DNA from: Paraburkholderia bannensis
GTDB taxonomy: Bacteria; Pseudomonadota; Gammaproteobacteria; Burkholderiales; Burkholderiaceae
Direction: 5' to 3'
DNA length: 64,000 nt
NCBI RefSeq assembly: GCF_014200455.1
Contig: NZ_JACHBW010000003.1
Location: 62,001 to 126,000 of the forward strand
Of this stretch, positions 27,339-35,258 are shown one piece after another. A program made the translations under genes and the position numbers. The notes beneath the pieces were generated by a model. The model did not search any database and was not told the DNA's origin. It saw only the letters and a program-made list of their open reading frames with translations. Each line of letters opens with the position of its first letter. Positions within the stretch are counted from its first letter, which is position 1.

Positions 27339-27875
27339 ATGTCCACGCCACACGCCATCCTCATCGCCCTGCTGGAAAAGCCGTCTTCCGGTTACGACCT
27401 CGCGCGGCGCTTCGACCGTGCGATTGCTTACTTCTGGCAGGCCACCCATCAGCAGATCTATCGCGAACTCGGCCGCATGGTGGAGGCGGGCTGGGTCGCT
27501 GTGGTCGAGGAGGACGCGGCGGCTACGCGCAAAAAGGTCTATCGCGTACTGCCGGTCGGGCGCGAGGAGGTGGTGCGCTGGGCGCGCGAAACGCGTCTGG
27601 GCGTGGATGATCGCAATCTGCTGCTGCTCAAGCTGCGCGCCGATGCGGTGATCGGGCCGCTGGGCCTGGGCGATCAGTTGCAGCAGATGATCGCGCAGGC
27701 GCGCGAACGGCTCGACACCTATCGCGCCATCGAGCAACGCGACTTTGGCGCGCCATCGCTCACGCGTGGGCAGCAGTTGCAGTATGCAATTCTGAAGGCG
27801 GGGATTCGCACCCAGGAGACGTGGCTCGAATGGGCCGACGGGTTGCCTGCACTGCTGAACGACGACTCGCGATAA
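27339..27875 (+). CDS. PadR family transcriptional regulator
   Basis: A 178-residue PadR-type repressor. The N-terminal winged helix reads HAILIALLEKPSSGYDLARRF, THQQIYRELGRMVEAGWV and RKKVYRVLPVGREEV, followed by a coiled helical C-terminal dimerisation domain with a Vir_act_alpha_C-like pattern (LLLLKLRADAVIGP...). PadR proteins respond to phenolic or other aromatic compounds. It is divergent from the nitronate-monooxygenase-like gene and very probably binds the inverted repeat at 27254-27283. The effector is unknown. Confidence 0.88.
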   Translation: MSTPHAILIALLEKPSSGYDLARRFDRAIAYFWQATHQQIYRELGRMVEAGWVAVVEEDAAATRKKVYRVLPVGREEVVRWARETRLGVDDRNLLLLKLRADAVIGPLGLGDQLQQMIAQARERLDTYRAIEQRDFGAPSLTRGQQLQYAILKAGIRTQETWLEWADGLPALLNDDSR

Positions 27876-27975
27876 TCATCTGGATTCCGAAGTAATTGGG
27901 ATCGGCGTGTCTGAACTCAGCGTGAACTCGTCCAGACTCGTCTTGCCGACCCAGAGTACTTATCAAAAATAGGTG

Positions 27976-28004
27976 TTGACGTTATGACAGTCTCACCCTA
28001 TAAT
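27976..28004 (+). promoter_or_regulatory. Sigma-70 promoter of tRNA-fMet
   Basis: TTGACG (27976-27981) and TATAAT (27999-28004) with exactly 17 bases between. Transcription should start near 28011, a few bases before the tRNA. Confidence 0.85.
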
Positions 28005-28020
28005 TCTTTTTTCTGACGGA

Positions 28021-28097
<77 letters not shown>

Positions 28098-28120
28098 AAG
28101 CTGTTCTGTCAGAAGCAATC

Positions 28121-28158
28121 AAGGGTTACAACGCATCGGCGTGTAACCCTTTTTTGTT
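28121..28158 (+). terminator. Rho-independent terminator after tRNA-fMet
   Basis: Stem AAGGGTTACA/TGTAACCCTT with an 11-base loop, followed by a T-rich tail (TTTTTTGTTTTT). Confidence 0.85.
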
Positions 28159-28216
28159 TTTGCGCGTCAGCTTGTCCGGCCCAAAACTGTACGGTGCTGT
28201 ACGGTGACTGATCATC

Positions 28217-28702
28217 ATGAACCGAACATTCGGCATTTTGACTTTGCTGGCAGCCGGCACGATGTCAGGCATCGTTTGCGCACAAACTCCGCTTCGGAAA
28301 CCACGATTTTCCGATTGCCCAGCCGCCGTCAAGGCGAAGCACGCCGTCCCGCATCTGGTCTTTTCCGATGCGCGTGCGCGTCAATATCGTAGTGCGATTC
28401 GGGAGGCGTCGAAGCAGCCCGTGGATTTCGCGGGCCACTACATCCTTGCGCAATGGGGCTGCGGCGGCGGCTGCGTTATGGCTGCCGCGATCGATACGAC
28501 CTCAGGGCGCGTGACGTCGTTGCCGTTCAGCGTGTCGGACTGGCCGCTCGATGTGACGCAGCCGCTGAAGTATCAAGCCGACAGTTGCCTGCTCGTGATT
28601 CGCGGCAGCCGCAACGAGAGCGCGGAACACGGCACTTACTACTACGCCTTCGACGGCAAGCGTTTCAATCTGCGGGCCTCGATCGACGTGTCGAACCACT
28701 AG
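28217..28702 (+). CDS. Exported hypothetical protein
   Basis: A 161-residue protein with an N-terminal signal peptide (MNRTFGILTLLAAGTMSGIVCAQTP, probable cleavage after VCA at residue 22). The mature part has four cysteines, with the conspicuous segment HYILAQWGCGGGCVMAAAID (about residues 74-93), and an ending FNLRASIDVSNH. Two of the cysteines form a CGGGC pair that could be a disulfide. No family is recognised, but the look is of a small periplasmic domain. It is convergent with the racemase gene (11 bases between stop codons). Confidence 0.75.
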   Translation: MNRTFGILTLLAAGTMSGIVCAQTPLRKPRFSDCPAAVKAKHAVPHLVFSDARARQYRSAIREASKQPVDFAGHYILAQWGCGGGCVMAAAIDTTSGRVTSLPFSVSDWPLDVTQPLKYQADSCLLVIRGSRNESAEHGTYYYAFDGKRFNLRASIDVSNH

Positions 28703-28713
28703 ACTCGCCGCGC

Positions 28714-29409
28714 TCAGTCCTGCAAAGCCCACTCCACGGCCGCTTGCGCATGCAGGGCGGTCGTGTCGAACACGGGCAGCGCGCAATCCCGCGCGCCGAT
28801 CAGCAACGTGATTTCCGTGCAACCGAGGATCACGCCTTGCGCACCGCGCGCAGCCAGCGCGTCGATTACACGCTGATAGACCGCGCGTGATTCATCCTTC
28901 ACCACGCCGTGACACAGCTCGTCGTAGATGATGCGATGCACGTCGTCACGCTCGGTCGCCGTGGGCACGATCGCTTCGATGCCGTGCACCTCGCGCAGGC
29001 GGCCCACGTAAAAATCCTGCTCCATCGTATAGCGCGTGCCCAGCAGTCCCACGCGCGTGACGCCCGCCGTACGCAAGGCCGCACCCGTCGGATCGGCGAT
29101 ATGCAGGAAGGGGATCGTGATCGCCGCCTCGATCGATGCACACGCGCGATGCATCGTGTTGGTCGCGAGCAGCACGATGCCGGCGCCGCCGCGCTCCAGT
29201 TGCAGCGCGGCTTGCGCCATCAGTTGGCCTAGCGCGTCCCAGTCGCCGCTGCGCTGCAGGGCTTCGATCTGCGCGAAATCGACTGTCACCATCAGGCTGC
29301 GCGCGTTGTGATGGCCGCCCAGACGCGCCTTCATCCCGCTGTTGAGCAGCCGGTAATACTCCGCGGACGATTGCCAGCTCATCCCGCCAATCACGCCGAT
29401 TGTCTTCAT
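28714..29409 (-). CDS. Aspartate/glutamate racemase family protein
   Basis: A 231-residue cofactor-independent racemase of the aspartate/glutamate racemase (YgeA-like) superfamily. The two catalytic cysteine regions show as LLATNTMHRA, where Cys is replaced by Thr, and VILGCTEITLLIG, where Cys is present. The N-terminus MKTIGVIGGMSWQSSAEYYRLLN is characteristic. In YgeA-type proteins the first cysteine is likewise often Thr, and amino-acid racemase activity is low or of broad specificity. The upstream gap is 247 bases to the divergent CodA-like gene. Confidence 0.85.
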   Translation of the reverse strand: MKTIGVIGGMSWQSSAEYYRLLNSGMKARLGGHHNARSLMVTVDFAQIEALQRSGDWDALGQLMAQAALQLERGGAGIVLLATNTMHRACASIEAAITIPFLHIADPTGAALRTAGVTRVGLLGTRYTMEQDFYVGRLREVHGIEAIVPTATERDDVHRIIYDELCHGVVKDESRAVYQRVIDALAARGAQGVILGCTEITLLIGARDCALPVFDTTALHAQAAVEWALQD

Positions 29410-29592
29410 TGTCCGCACCGAGAATGGTCGAAGTGTCCGCACGAGTATAGGCGTGCCGTTTCGACTGTACAGGTACGGTTTCGCCGGGGTGTCACGATAC
29501 AGCGAAGGCCGCCTGCGCGGACAATCGATCTGGCCGCCGATTTCTGTCACCGATAGAATCGGTACGCCGTGCCAGCACGGCACGTCGGAAGA

Positions 29593-29628
29593 ACGCCGTC
29601 AAAACTACGCCGTCAAAACTACGCCGCC
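29593..29628. repeat. 14-bp tandem repeat in the CodA-like leader
   Basis: ACGCCGTCAAAACT occurs twice in tandem (29593-29606, 29607-29620), followed by a partial third copy (ACGCCG). It lies in the 5' leader just before the deaminase's Shine-Dalgarno. A hairpin CGTGCC/GGCACG at 29568-29584 precedes it. Confidence 0.7.
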
Positions 29629-29656
29629 AGAACAACGCGCCAGCAAGGAGCCCCCC

Positions 29657-30943
29657 ATGGACCTGATCATTCGCCGCGCCGTGCTCGCGCATGGCCATCC
29701 CACCGGCCATGCCGCGGTCGATATCGGCATCGAGGCGGGGTGCATCACCGCTGTCGAGGCGCGTCTGGATGCGCAGGCGCGCGAGGAGATCGACGCGGCC
29801 GGTTCGCTCGTGAGCGCGCCCTTTATCGATGCGCATTTCCATATGGACGCCACACTGTCCTACGGTCTGCCGCGCGTGAATGCTTCCGGCACGCTGCTGG
29901 AGGGCATAGCGCTTTGGGGCGAACTCAAGCCGCATCTCACGCAGGAAGCGCTGGTCGAACGCGCGCTCCAGTACTGCGACTGGGCGGTCGCGCGCGGGCT
30001 GCTGGCGATTCGCTCGCACGTCGATGTCTGCGATCCGCGTCTGCTGGCGGTGGAAGCGCTGCTGGAAGTGAAGCGCCGTGTCGCGCCGTATCTCGATCTG
30101 CAGCTGGTGGCGTTTCCGCAGGACGGCGTGCTGCGCAGCGCGGGCGCGTTCGACAATCTCAAGCGTGCGATCGCGATGGGCGTGGACGTGGTGGGCGGCA
30201 TTCCGCACTTCGAGCGCACCATGGCCGACGGCGCGGAATCCGTGCGGCTGCTCTGCGAATTCGCGGCGGAAAAGGGCCTGCGCGTCGACATGCATTGCGA
30301 CGAATCCGATGACCCGCTCTCGCGCCATATCGAAACGCTGGCGGCTCAAACGCATCGGCTCGGTTTGCAGGGGCGCGTGACAGGCTCGCACCTCACCTCG
30401 ATGCATTCGATGGACAACTACTACGTGAGCAAGCTGATTCCGCTGATGCGCGAATCGGGCGTGGCTGCGATTGCCAATCCGCTCATCAACATCACGCTGC
30501 AAGGGCGCGCCGATACCTATCCGAAACGTCGCGGCATGACGCGGGTGCCCGAGTTGATGGCGGCGGGCGTGACGGTCGCGTTTGGCCACGATTGCGTGAT
30601 GGACCCGTGGTACAGCTTCGGCTCGGGCGATATGCTCGAAGTTGCGCAGATGGGACTGCACGTTGCGCAGATGACGGGCGTCGACGCATCGCGCGCGTGC
30701 TTCGATGCCGTCACCGTGAATCCCGCGAGGATTCTCGGCCTGGAGGGTTATGGTGTTGCGCCGGGCTGCGCAGCGAACCTGGTGGTCCTCGACGCGCGCG
30801 ATCCGATCGAAGCGATCCGGCTGCGTGCGGCGCGCCTGGCCGTGGTGAGCCGCGGCAAGATCGTGAGCCGCCAACCCGCGCAACGCGCATCGCTTACGCT
30901 CGACGGGCGGCCCGATAACGTCGATTTCAAGCTGCATCGCTAA
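29657..30943 (+). CDS. CodA-like amidohydrolase (cytosine deaminase family)
   Basis: A 428-residue cytosolic metal-dependent amidohydrolase, the same length as E. coli cytosine deaminase. The metal motif FIDAHFHMD, the catalytic HCDE (Glu216), HLTSMHSMDNYYVSK, and IANPLINITLQGRADTYPKRRG, which closely matches CodA, are all present. At FGHDCVMDPWY the catalytic Asp312 is kept, but the next residue is Cys313 where E. coli CodA has Asp314, a substrate-contacting position. The substrate may therefore be a different pyrimidine or heterocycle. AAGGAG precedes the ATG. No codB-like permease is adjacent. Confidence 0.88.
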   Translation: MDLIIRRAVLAHGHPTGHAAVDIGIEAGCITAVEARLDAQAREEIDAAGSLVSAPFIDAHFHMDATLSYGLPRVNASGTLLEGIALWGELKPHLTQEALVERALQYCDWAVARGLLAIRSHVDVCDPRLLAVEALLEVKRRVAPYLDLQLVAFPQDGVLRSAGAFDNLKRAIAMGVDVVGGIPHFERTMADGAESVRLLCEFAAEKGLRVDMHCDESDDPLSRHIETLAAQTHRLGLQGRVTGSHLTSMHSMDNYYVSKLIPLMRESGVAAIANPLINITLQGRADTYPKRRGMTRVPELMAAGVTVAFGHDCVMDPWYSFGSGDMLEVAQMGLHVAQMTGVDASRACFDAVTVNPARILGLEGYGVAPGCAANLVVLDARDPIEAIRLRAARLAVVSRGKIVSRQPAQRASLTLDGRPDNVDFKLHR

Positions 30944-30956
30944 AGCGCCGGGCCAT

Positions 30957-30985
30957 AAAAAAACCGCGCACGGTGCGGTGCGCGG
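30957..30985. terminator. Rho-independent terminator between convergent genes
   Basis: Stem ACCGCGCAC/GTGCGCGGT with a six-base loop, preceded on the + strand by A7. On the minus strand this gives a T-run, so it mainly serves prlC. Confidence 0.75.
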
Positions 30986-31015
30986 TCTCATTCACGGCGA
31001 CAAAGCCCAGCGCGC

Positions 31016-33112
31016 TTACTGCGCCGGCGGCTGCTCCATGCCGTTATGACGCAGCAGCGCGTCGATATTCGGCTCGCGGCCGCGGAACGCCTTGAACGAT
31101 TCCATCGCCGGGCGGCTGCCGCCCACTTCCAGAATTTCCTGGCGATAACGCGTGCCGGTGGCCGGGTCGAGCACGCTCGACTGCGCGGCCTGCGCGGCTT
31201 CCTCGAACGCCGCGTAAGCGTCGGCGGACAGCACTTCGGCCCACTTGTAGCTGTAGTAGCCCGCCGCGTAGCCGCCCGCGAAGATATGACTGAACGTATT
31301 CGGCCAGCGCGAGAACGGCGCCTGCGCGATCACGTGATAGCGCTCGTTGATCTCGCGTGCGAGGTCATTGACGCTCTTGCCCTTCGACGCGTCGAAGTCG
31401 ACGTGCAGCGCCATGTCGAACATCGAGAACACGATCTGGCGCAGCGTGCCCAGACCGCTCTGGAAGTTCTTCGCGGCGATCATCTTGTCGAACAGTTCGC
31501 GCGGCAGCGGTTTGGCCGTTTCGACGTGCGAGGTCATTTCGGTGAGAACGTCCCATTCCCAGCAGAAGTTCTCCATGAACTGCGAGGGCAGTTCCACCGC
31601 GTCCCACTCCACGCCGTTGATGCCCGACACCGACAGTTCATCGACACGCGTGAGCATGTGATGCAGGCCATGGCCGAACTCATGGAACAGCGTGATGACT
31701 TCGTCGTGCGTGAAGCAGGCCGGACGGCCGCCCACCGGCGCGGAGAAGTTGCAGGTGAGGTAGGCGACCGGCGTCTGCACGCCGTTTGCGTCGAGCTTGC
31801 GGCGCGAGCGCGCATCGTCCATCCAGGCGCCGCCGCGCTTGCCTTCACGTGCGTAGAGGTCGAGATAGAACTGGGCGACCAGCGTGCCGTCTGCGTTCTC
31901 GACGCGGAAGAAGCGCACGTCGTCGTTCCAGACCGGCGCGCTGTCGTCGCGGATCCGCACGCCGAAAAGCGTTTCGGTGACCTTGAAGAGGCCCTTGAGC
32001 ACGAAGTCTTCGGGGAAGTATTGCTTGACCTCGTTTTCCGAGAACGAGTAGCGCTTCTGGCGCAGACGCTCAGCCGCGAAGGCCATGTCCCACGGTTCGA
32101 GCTGGGTGAGGCCCAGTTCGCTGGCGGCAAAGTCCTTCAGTTCCTGCCAGTCCTTTTCCGCATGCGGCCGCGCGCGCGTGGCGAGGTCTTCGAGGAAGCT
32201 CATGACCTGCGCTGGCGTCTCCGCCATCTTCGGTGTGAGCGAGACTTCGGCGAAGTTGTTGTAGCCGAGCATCTTCGCTTCTTCGGCGCGCAGCTTCAGT
32301 TGCTCGTCGACGATCGTGGTGTTGTCCCATTCGGGCTTGCCGCCGCCGTAGACCGGGCCGAGTTCCGATGCGCGTGTCACATAGGCGCGGTACATCGTCT
32401 CGCGCATCGCGCGGTTTTCCGAATACTGCAGGACCGGGAAATACGACGGGAAGTGCAGCGTGAACTTGTAGCCTTCCTTGTTCTCGCGCTCAGCGGCTTC
32501 GCGCGCGGCGGCGATCACGTCTTCGGGCAGGCCCGCCAGTTCGCTTTCGTCTTTCGCGTAGAACGCGTAGGCGTTGGTGGCGTCCAGCACGTGATCCGAG
32601 AACGCCTTTGAGAGCGCGGCCTGGCGCTCCTGCAGTTCGGCGAAACGCGGCTTCTGGTCTTCGGGCAGTTCTGCACCCGAGAGGCGGAAGTCGCGCAGCG
32701 CGTTATTGAGAATCTTCTTGCGCTCGTTCGTGAGCAGCTGGAAAGAGTTGTGATTCGTAATGGCCTTGTACTTTTCGTACAAGGCGAGATTCTGGCCGAC
32801 GCTCGACCAGAACTCGGTCACGCGCGGCAGATTCTCGCCATAAACGGCGCGCAGTTCAGGGGTATCGGCGACGGCGTTCAGGTGGCCAATCACGCCCCAG
32901 GCGCGCGAGAGCGGTTCGGTAACGCGCTCGACCGGTTCGACCACGTCGCTCCATTGCGCGGGCGTCATGGGTTGCGCGGCGCGTTCGACGGCGGCGCTGG
33001 CGTTGGCGAGCAGCACGTCGAGCGCGGGCGTCACGTGTTCGGGACGGATCTCGCCAAAGCGCGGCAGGCCGGAAAAATCGAGCAGCGGATTATCGGAGGA
33101 AGTAATTGCCAT
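31016..33112 (-). CDS. prlC: Oligopeptidase A (M3 zinc metallopeptidase)
   Basis: A 698-residue thimet-oligopeptidase-type enzyme, close in length to E. coli PrlC (680). The zinc motif is HEFGHGLHH with the third ligand in the downstream GVEWDAVELPSQFMENFCWEW. It degrades signal peptides and other short peptides in the cytosol. The C-terminal region GGYAAGYYSYKWAEVLSADAYAAFEE is family-typical. It is followed by the terminator at 30957-30985. Confidence 0.95.
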   Translation of the reverse strand: MAITSSDNPLLDFSGLPRFGEIRPEHVTPALDVLLANASAAVERAAQPMTPAQWSDVVEPVERVTEPLSRAWGVIGHLNAVADTPELRAVYGENLPRVTEFWSSVGQNLALYEKYKAITNHNSFQLLTNERKKILNNALRDFRLSGAELPEDQKPRFAELQERQAALSKAFSDHVLDATNAYAFYAKDESELAGLPEDVIAAAREAAERENKEGYKFTLHFPSYFPVLQYSENRAMRETMYRAYVTRASELGPVYGGGKPEWDNTTIVDEQLKLRAEEAKMLGYNNFAEVSLTPKMAETPAQVMSFLEDLATRARPHAEKDWQELKDFAASELGLTQLEPWDMAFAAERLRQKRYSFSENEVKQYFPEDFVLKGLFKVTETLFGVRIRDDSAPVWNDDVRFFRVENADGTLVAQFYLDLYAREGKRGGAWMDDARSRRKLDANGVQTPVAYLTCNFSAPVGGRPACFTHDEVITLFHEFGHGLHHMLTRVDELSVSGINGVEWDAVELPSQFMENFCWEWDVLTEMTSHVETAKPLPRELFDKMIAAKNFQSGLGTLRQIVFSMFDMALHVDFDASKGKSVNDLAREINERYHVIAQAPFSRWPNTFSHIFAGGYAAGYYSYKWAEVLSADAYAAFEEAAQAAQSSVLDPATGTRYRQEILEVGGSRPAMESFKAFRGREPNIDALLRHNGMEQPPAQ

Positions 33113-33330
33113 GATGCGTCCTGTTCCTTCTGTCGCGGTTGATTCGCATGCGGTTGTCGCACTCGTGGGGCCGGGGCTGGCGCCATGACTGTTGCGCCGG
33201 GCTGCGCCCCGATAGATCGGTTATTGGGGCGCGGTGCGCACTTTCCAACCGGGTCATCCGAGCAAATTAACAGAAGTCGGGGTGGGGCGGCGCAATCGTC
33301 GCTCACCCGGGCTCCGGGTCTGCGCCCCAA

Positions 33331-33360
33331 AAAGCAAAGCGGCCCGTTCAGGGCCGCTTC
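33331..33360 (-). terminator. Rho-independent terminator after folD
   Basis: Stem AAGCGGCCC/GGGCCGCTT with a five-base loop. On the minus strand it is followed by a T-rich stretch. It lies 34 bases past the folD stop. Confidence 0.8.
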
Positions 33361-33393
33361 GTGACTACGGATGGGGAGGGCGAGGCGTTGCGC

Positions 33394-34248
33394 TTACACG
33401 CCTGCCGCACGCTCCGCCGCTTCGATCGTGTTGACGAGCAGCATGGTGATCGTCATCGGGCCGACGCCGCCCGGCACCGGCGTGATGAAGCCGGCCTTGT
33501 CCTTCAGGCCCGCGAAATCGACGTCGCCGCACAGCTTGCCGTTGTCGTCGCGGTTCATGCCCACGTCGATCACGGTTGCGCCCGGCTTGATCATGTCGGC
33601 GGTCAGGACGTTGCGCTTGCCAACGGCCGCCACGACGATATCGGCGTCGAGCGTGTGCTTCGCCAGATCGCGCGTCTTGCTGTGGCAGATCGTGACGGTG
33701 GCGCCCTTTTCGAGCAGCAGCAGCGCCATCGGCTTGCCGACGATGTTCGAGCGGCCGATCACCACGGCGTTCGCGCCTTCGAGGGGAATGTTGTACTCCT
33801 CGAACATCTTCATCACGCCGTAAGGCGTGCAGGGGCGGAACAGCGCCTGGCCCGTCATCAGCGCACCGGCGTTGGCGACGTGGAAGCCGTCCACGTCCTT
33901 CTCGGGCGCAATGGCTTCGATCACCTTGTGGCTGTCGATGTGCTTCGGCAGCGGCAACTGCACGAGGATGCCGTTGATCTTCGGATCGTTGTTCAGTTCG
34001 TCGATGCGCTTGAGCAGATCGGCTTCCGACAGCTCGGCCGGATAGCGGTCGTACGACGAATGCAGGTCATTGTCCTCGCACGCCTTGATCTTGTTGCGCA
34101 CGTAGACTTCGCTGGCCGGATTGTCGCCGACCAGCACGACCGCGAGGCCCGGCTGATGGCCGCGAGCGGTGAGGGCGGCGGCGCGCGTGGCGACATCGGC
34201 GCGCAGTTTCTTGGAGAGGGCGAGGCCGTCGATGAGGGTGGCAGTCAT
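33394..34248 (-). CDS. folD: Methylenetetrahydrofolate dehydrogenase / cyclohydrolase
   Basis: A 284-residue bifunctional FolD that interconverts 5,10-methylene-THF and 10-formyl-THF in one-carbon metabolism. Motifs: [24 protein letters not shown] with the catalytic Lys, [13 protein letters not shown], the VNTP-like [22 protein letters not shown], the NADP loop [16 protein letters not shown] and PGGVGPMTI. The start is at ATG 34248. A -10-like element (TATAAT, minus strand) lies at 34399-34404 upstream. Confidence 0.97.
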   Translation of the reverse strand: MTATLIDGLALSKKLRADVATRAAALTARGHQPGLAVVLVGDNPASEVYVRNKIKACEDNDLHSSYDRYPAELSEADLLKRIDELNNDPKINGILVQLPLPKHIDSHKVIEAIAPEKDVDGFHVANAGALMTGQALFRPCTPYGVMKMFEEYNIPLEGANAVVIGRSNIVGKPMALLLLEKGATVTICHSKTRDLAKHTLDADIVVAAVGKRNVLTADMIKPGATVIDVGMNRDDNGKLCGDVDFAGLKDKAGFITPVPGGVGPMTITMLLVNTIEAAERAAGV

Positions 34249-34598
34249 GGTCGGTCGAGAATCGAGTGTGGCGGGTGACAAAAGCACGGGGAGCGCGCCC
34301 GACGGGAGGGCGGTTACGCGCACGCGGCGGCGGGTCGTGGGCCCGAAGACCCAAGGAGCCGGGCGTTGCGCGCAGCGGGCGCCGCTGCGAAGGCCGATAT
34401 TATACCTGTCAGACGGGCGTGACTTGTCGCGGCAGGAGCGATTGGCGGCCGTACCGGGCAGGAAAGCGATGCAGGAATGCGCTAGCGCGGCTGCCCCGGT
34501 TGAAACGGAGCGCGCCGCGATGCGGGGGAAGCGTTCGCGGCCTGACGGAAGCCGCCGCGAACCTGGTCGCGAAACTGACTGCGGACCTTATGCGGACC
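34249..34598. other. Spacer between response-regulator gene and folD
   Basis: 350 bp without a supported gene. It holds a perfect -10 hexamer TATAAT on the minus strand (34399-34404) that probably drives folD from about 140 bases upstream of its start; no matching -35 was found. The remainder is GC-rich without visible structure. Confidence 0.45.
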
Positions 34599-35258
34599 TC
34601 ACTGCTGCTGCGGCTGTTGCGCCTGCTGCGGTTTGTTGGACAGCGCCAGACGGAGCAGGTCGGCGACCGTGTTCACGTTGAGCTTTTCCATGATGTTGGC
34701 GCGGTGCGCTTCCACGGTCTTGATGCTGATGCCCAGGTCGTCGGCGATCTGCTTGTTCAGGCGGCCGGCGATGATGCGCTCCAGCACCTGATGCTCGCGC
34801 GCCGTGAGCTTGCCCAGACGCTCGGCGGCGGCACGCTGCTGCTGCACGTTGGTGCTTTCGCTGCGCGCCTTTTCCAGCATGCGCTCGACCAGCTTGCGCA
34901 GTTCGGCTTCGTCGAACGGCTTCTCGATGAAGTCCATCGCGCCCTTCTTCATGGTGGACACGGCCATCGGCACGTCGCCGTGGCCCGTCACGAAGATGAT
35001 CGGCAGCGAGGCATTTTCGGCGATCAGGCGCTCCTGCAGTTCGAGCCCGCTCATGCCCTGCATACGCACGTCCAGAATCAGACAGGCGATCTGGCCGGCT
35101 TGCTGCGCAGGCTGGTAAGCGTCGAGGAATTCCTCGGCGCTCGTGAAGCACTGAACGCGGTAGCCGTTCGCTTCGAGCAGCCAGCGCAGGGAGTCTCGTA
35201 CGGCCTCATCGTCGTCGACGACAAAGACAGTTTCCTGGGTGGTGACTGGGCTGTTCAT
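34599..35258 (-). CDS. FixJ/NarL-type response regulator
   Basis: A 219-residue two-component regulator. The receiver domain includes VFVVDDDEAVRDSLRWLLE, phospho-acceptor Asp63 in LILDVRMQGMSGLELQE, and FVTGHGDVPMAVSTMKKGAMDFIEKPFDE, which is typical of the FixJ subgroup. The LuxR-type HTH is LTAREHQVLERIIAGRLNKQIADDLGISIKTVEAHRANIMEKL. The C-terminus has a short Gln/Pro-rich tail. It overlaps the histidine kinase gene by four bases (ATGA), so the pair is translationally coupled. The target genes are unknown; divergent aceE is a candidate. Confidence 0.92.
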   Translation of the reverse strand: MNSPVTTQETVFVVDDDEAVRDSLRWLLEANGYRVQCFTSAEEFLDAYQPAQQAGQIACLILDVRMQGMSGLELQERLIAENASLPIIFVTGHGDVPMAVSTMKKGAMDFIEKPFDEAELRKLVERMLEKARSESTNVQQQRAAAERLGKLTAREHQVLERIIAGRLNKQIADDLGISIKTVEAHRANIMEKLNVNTVADLLRLALSNKPQQAQQPQQQ

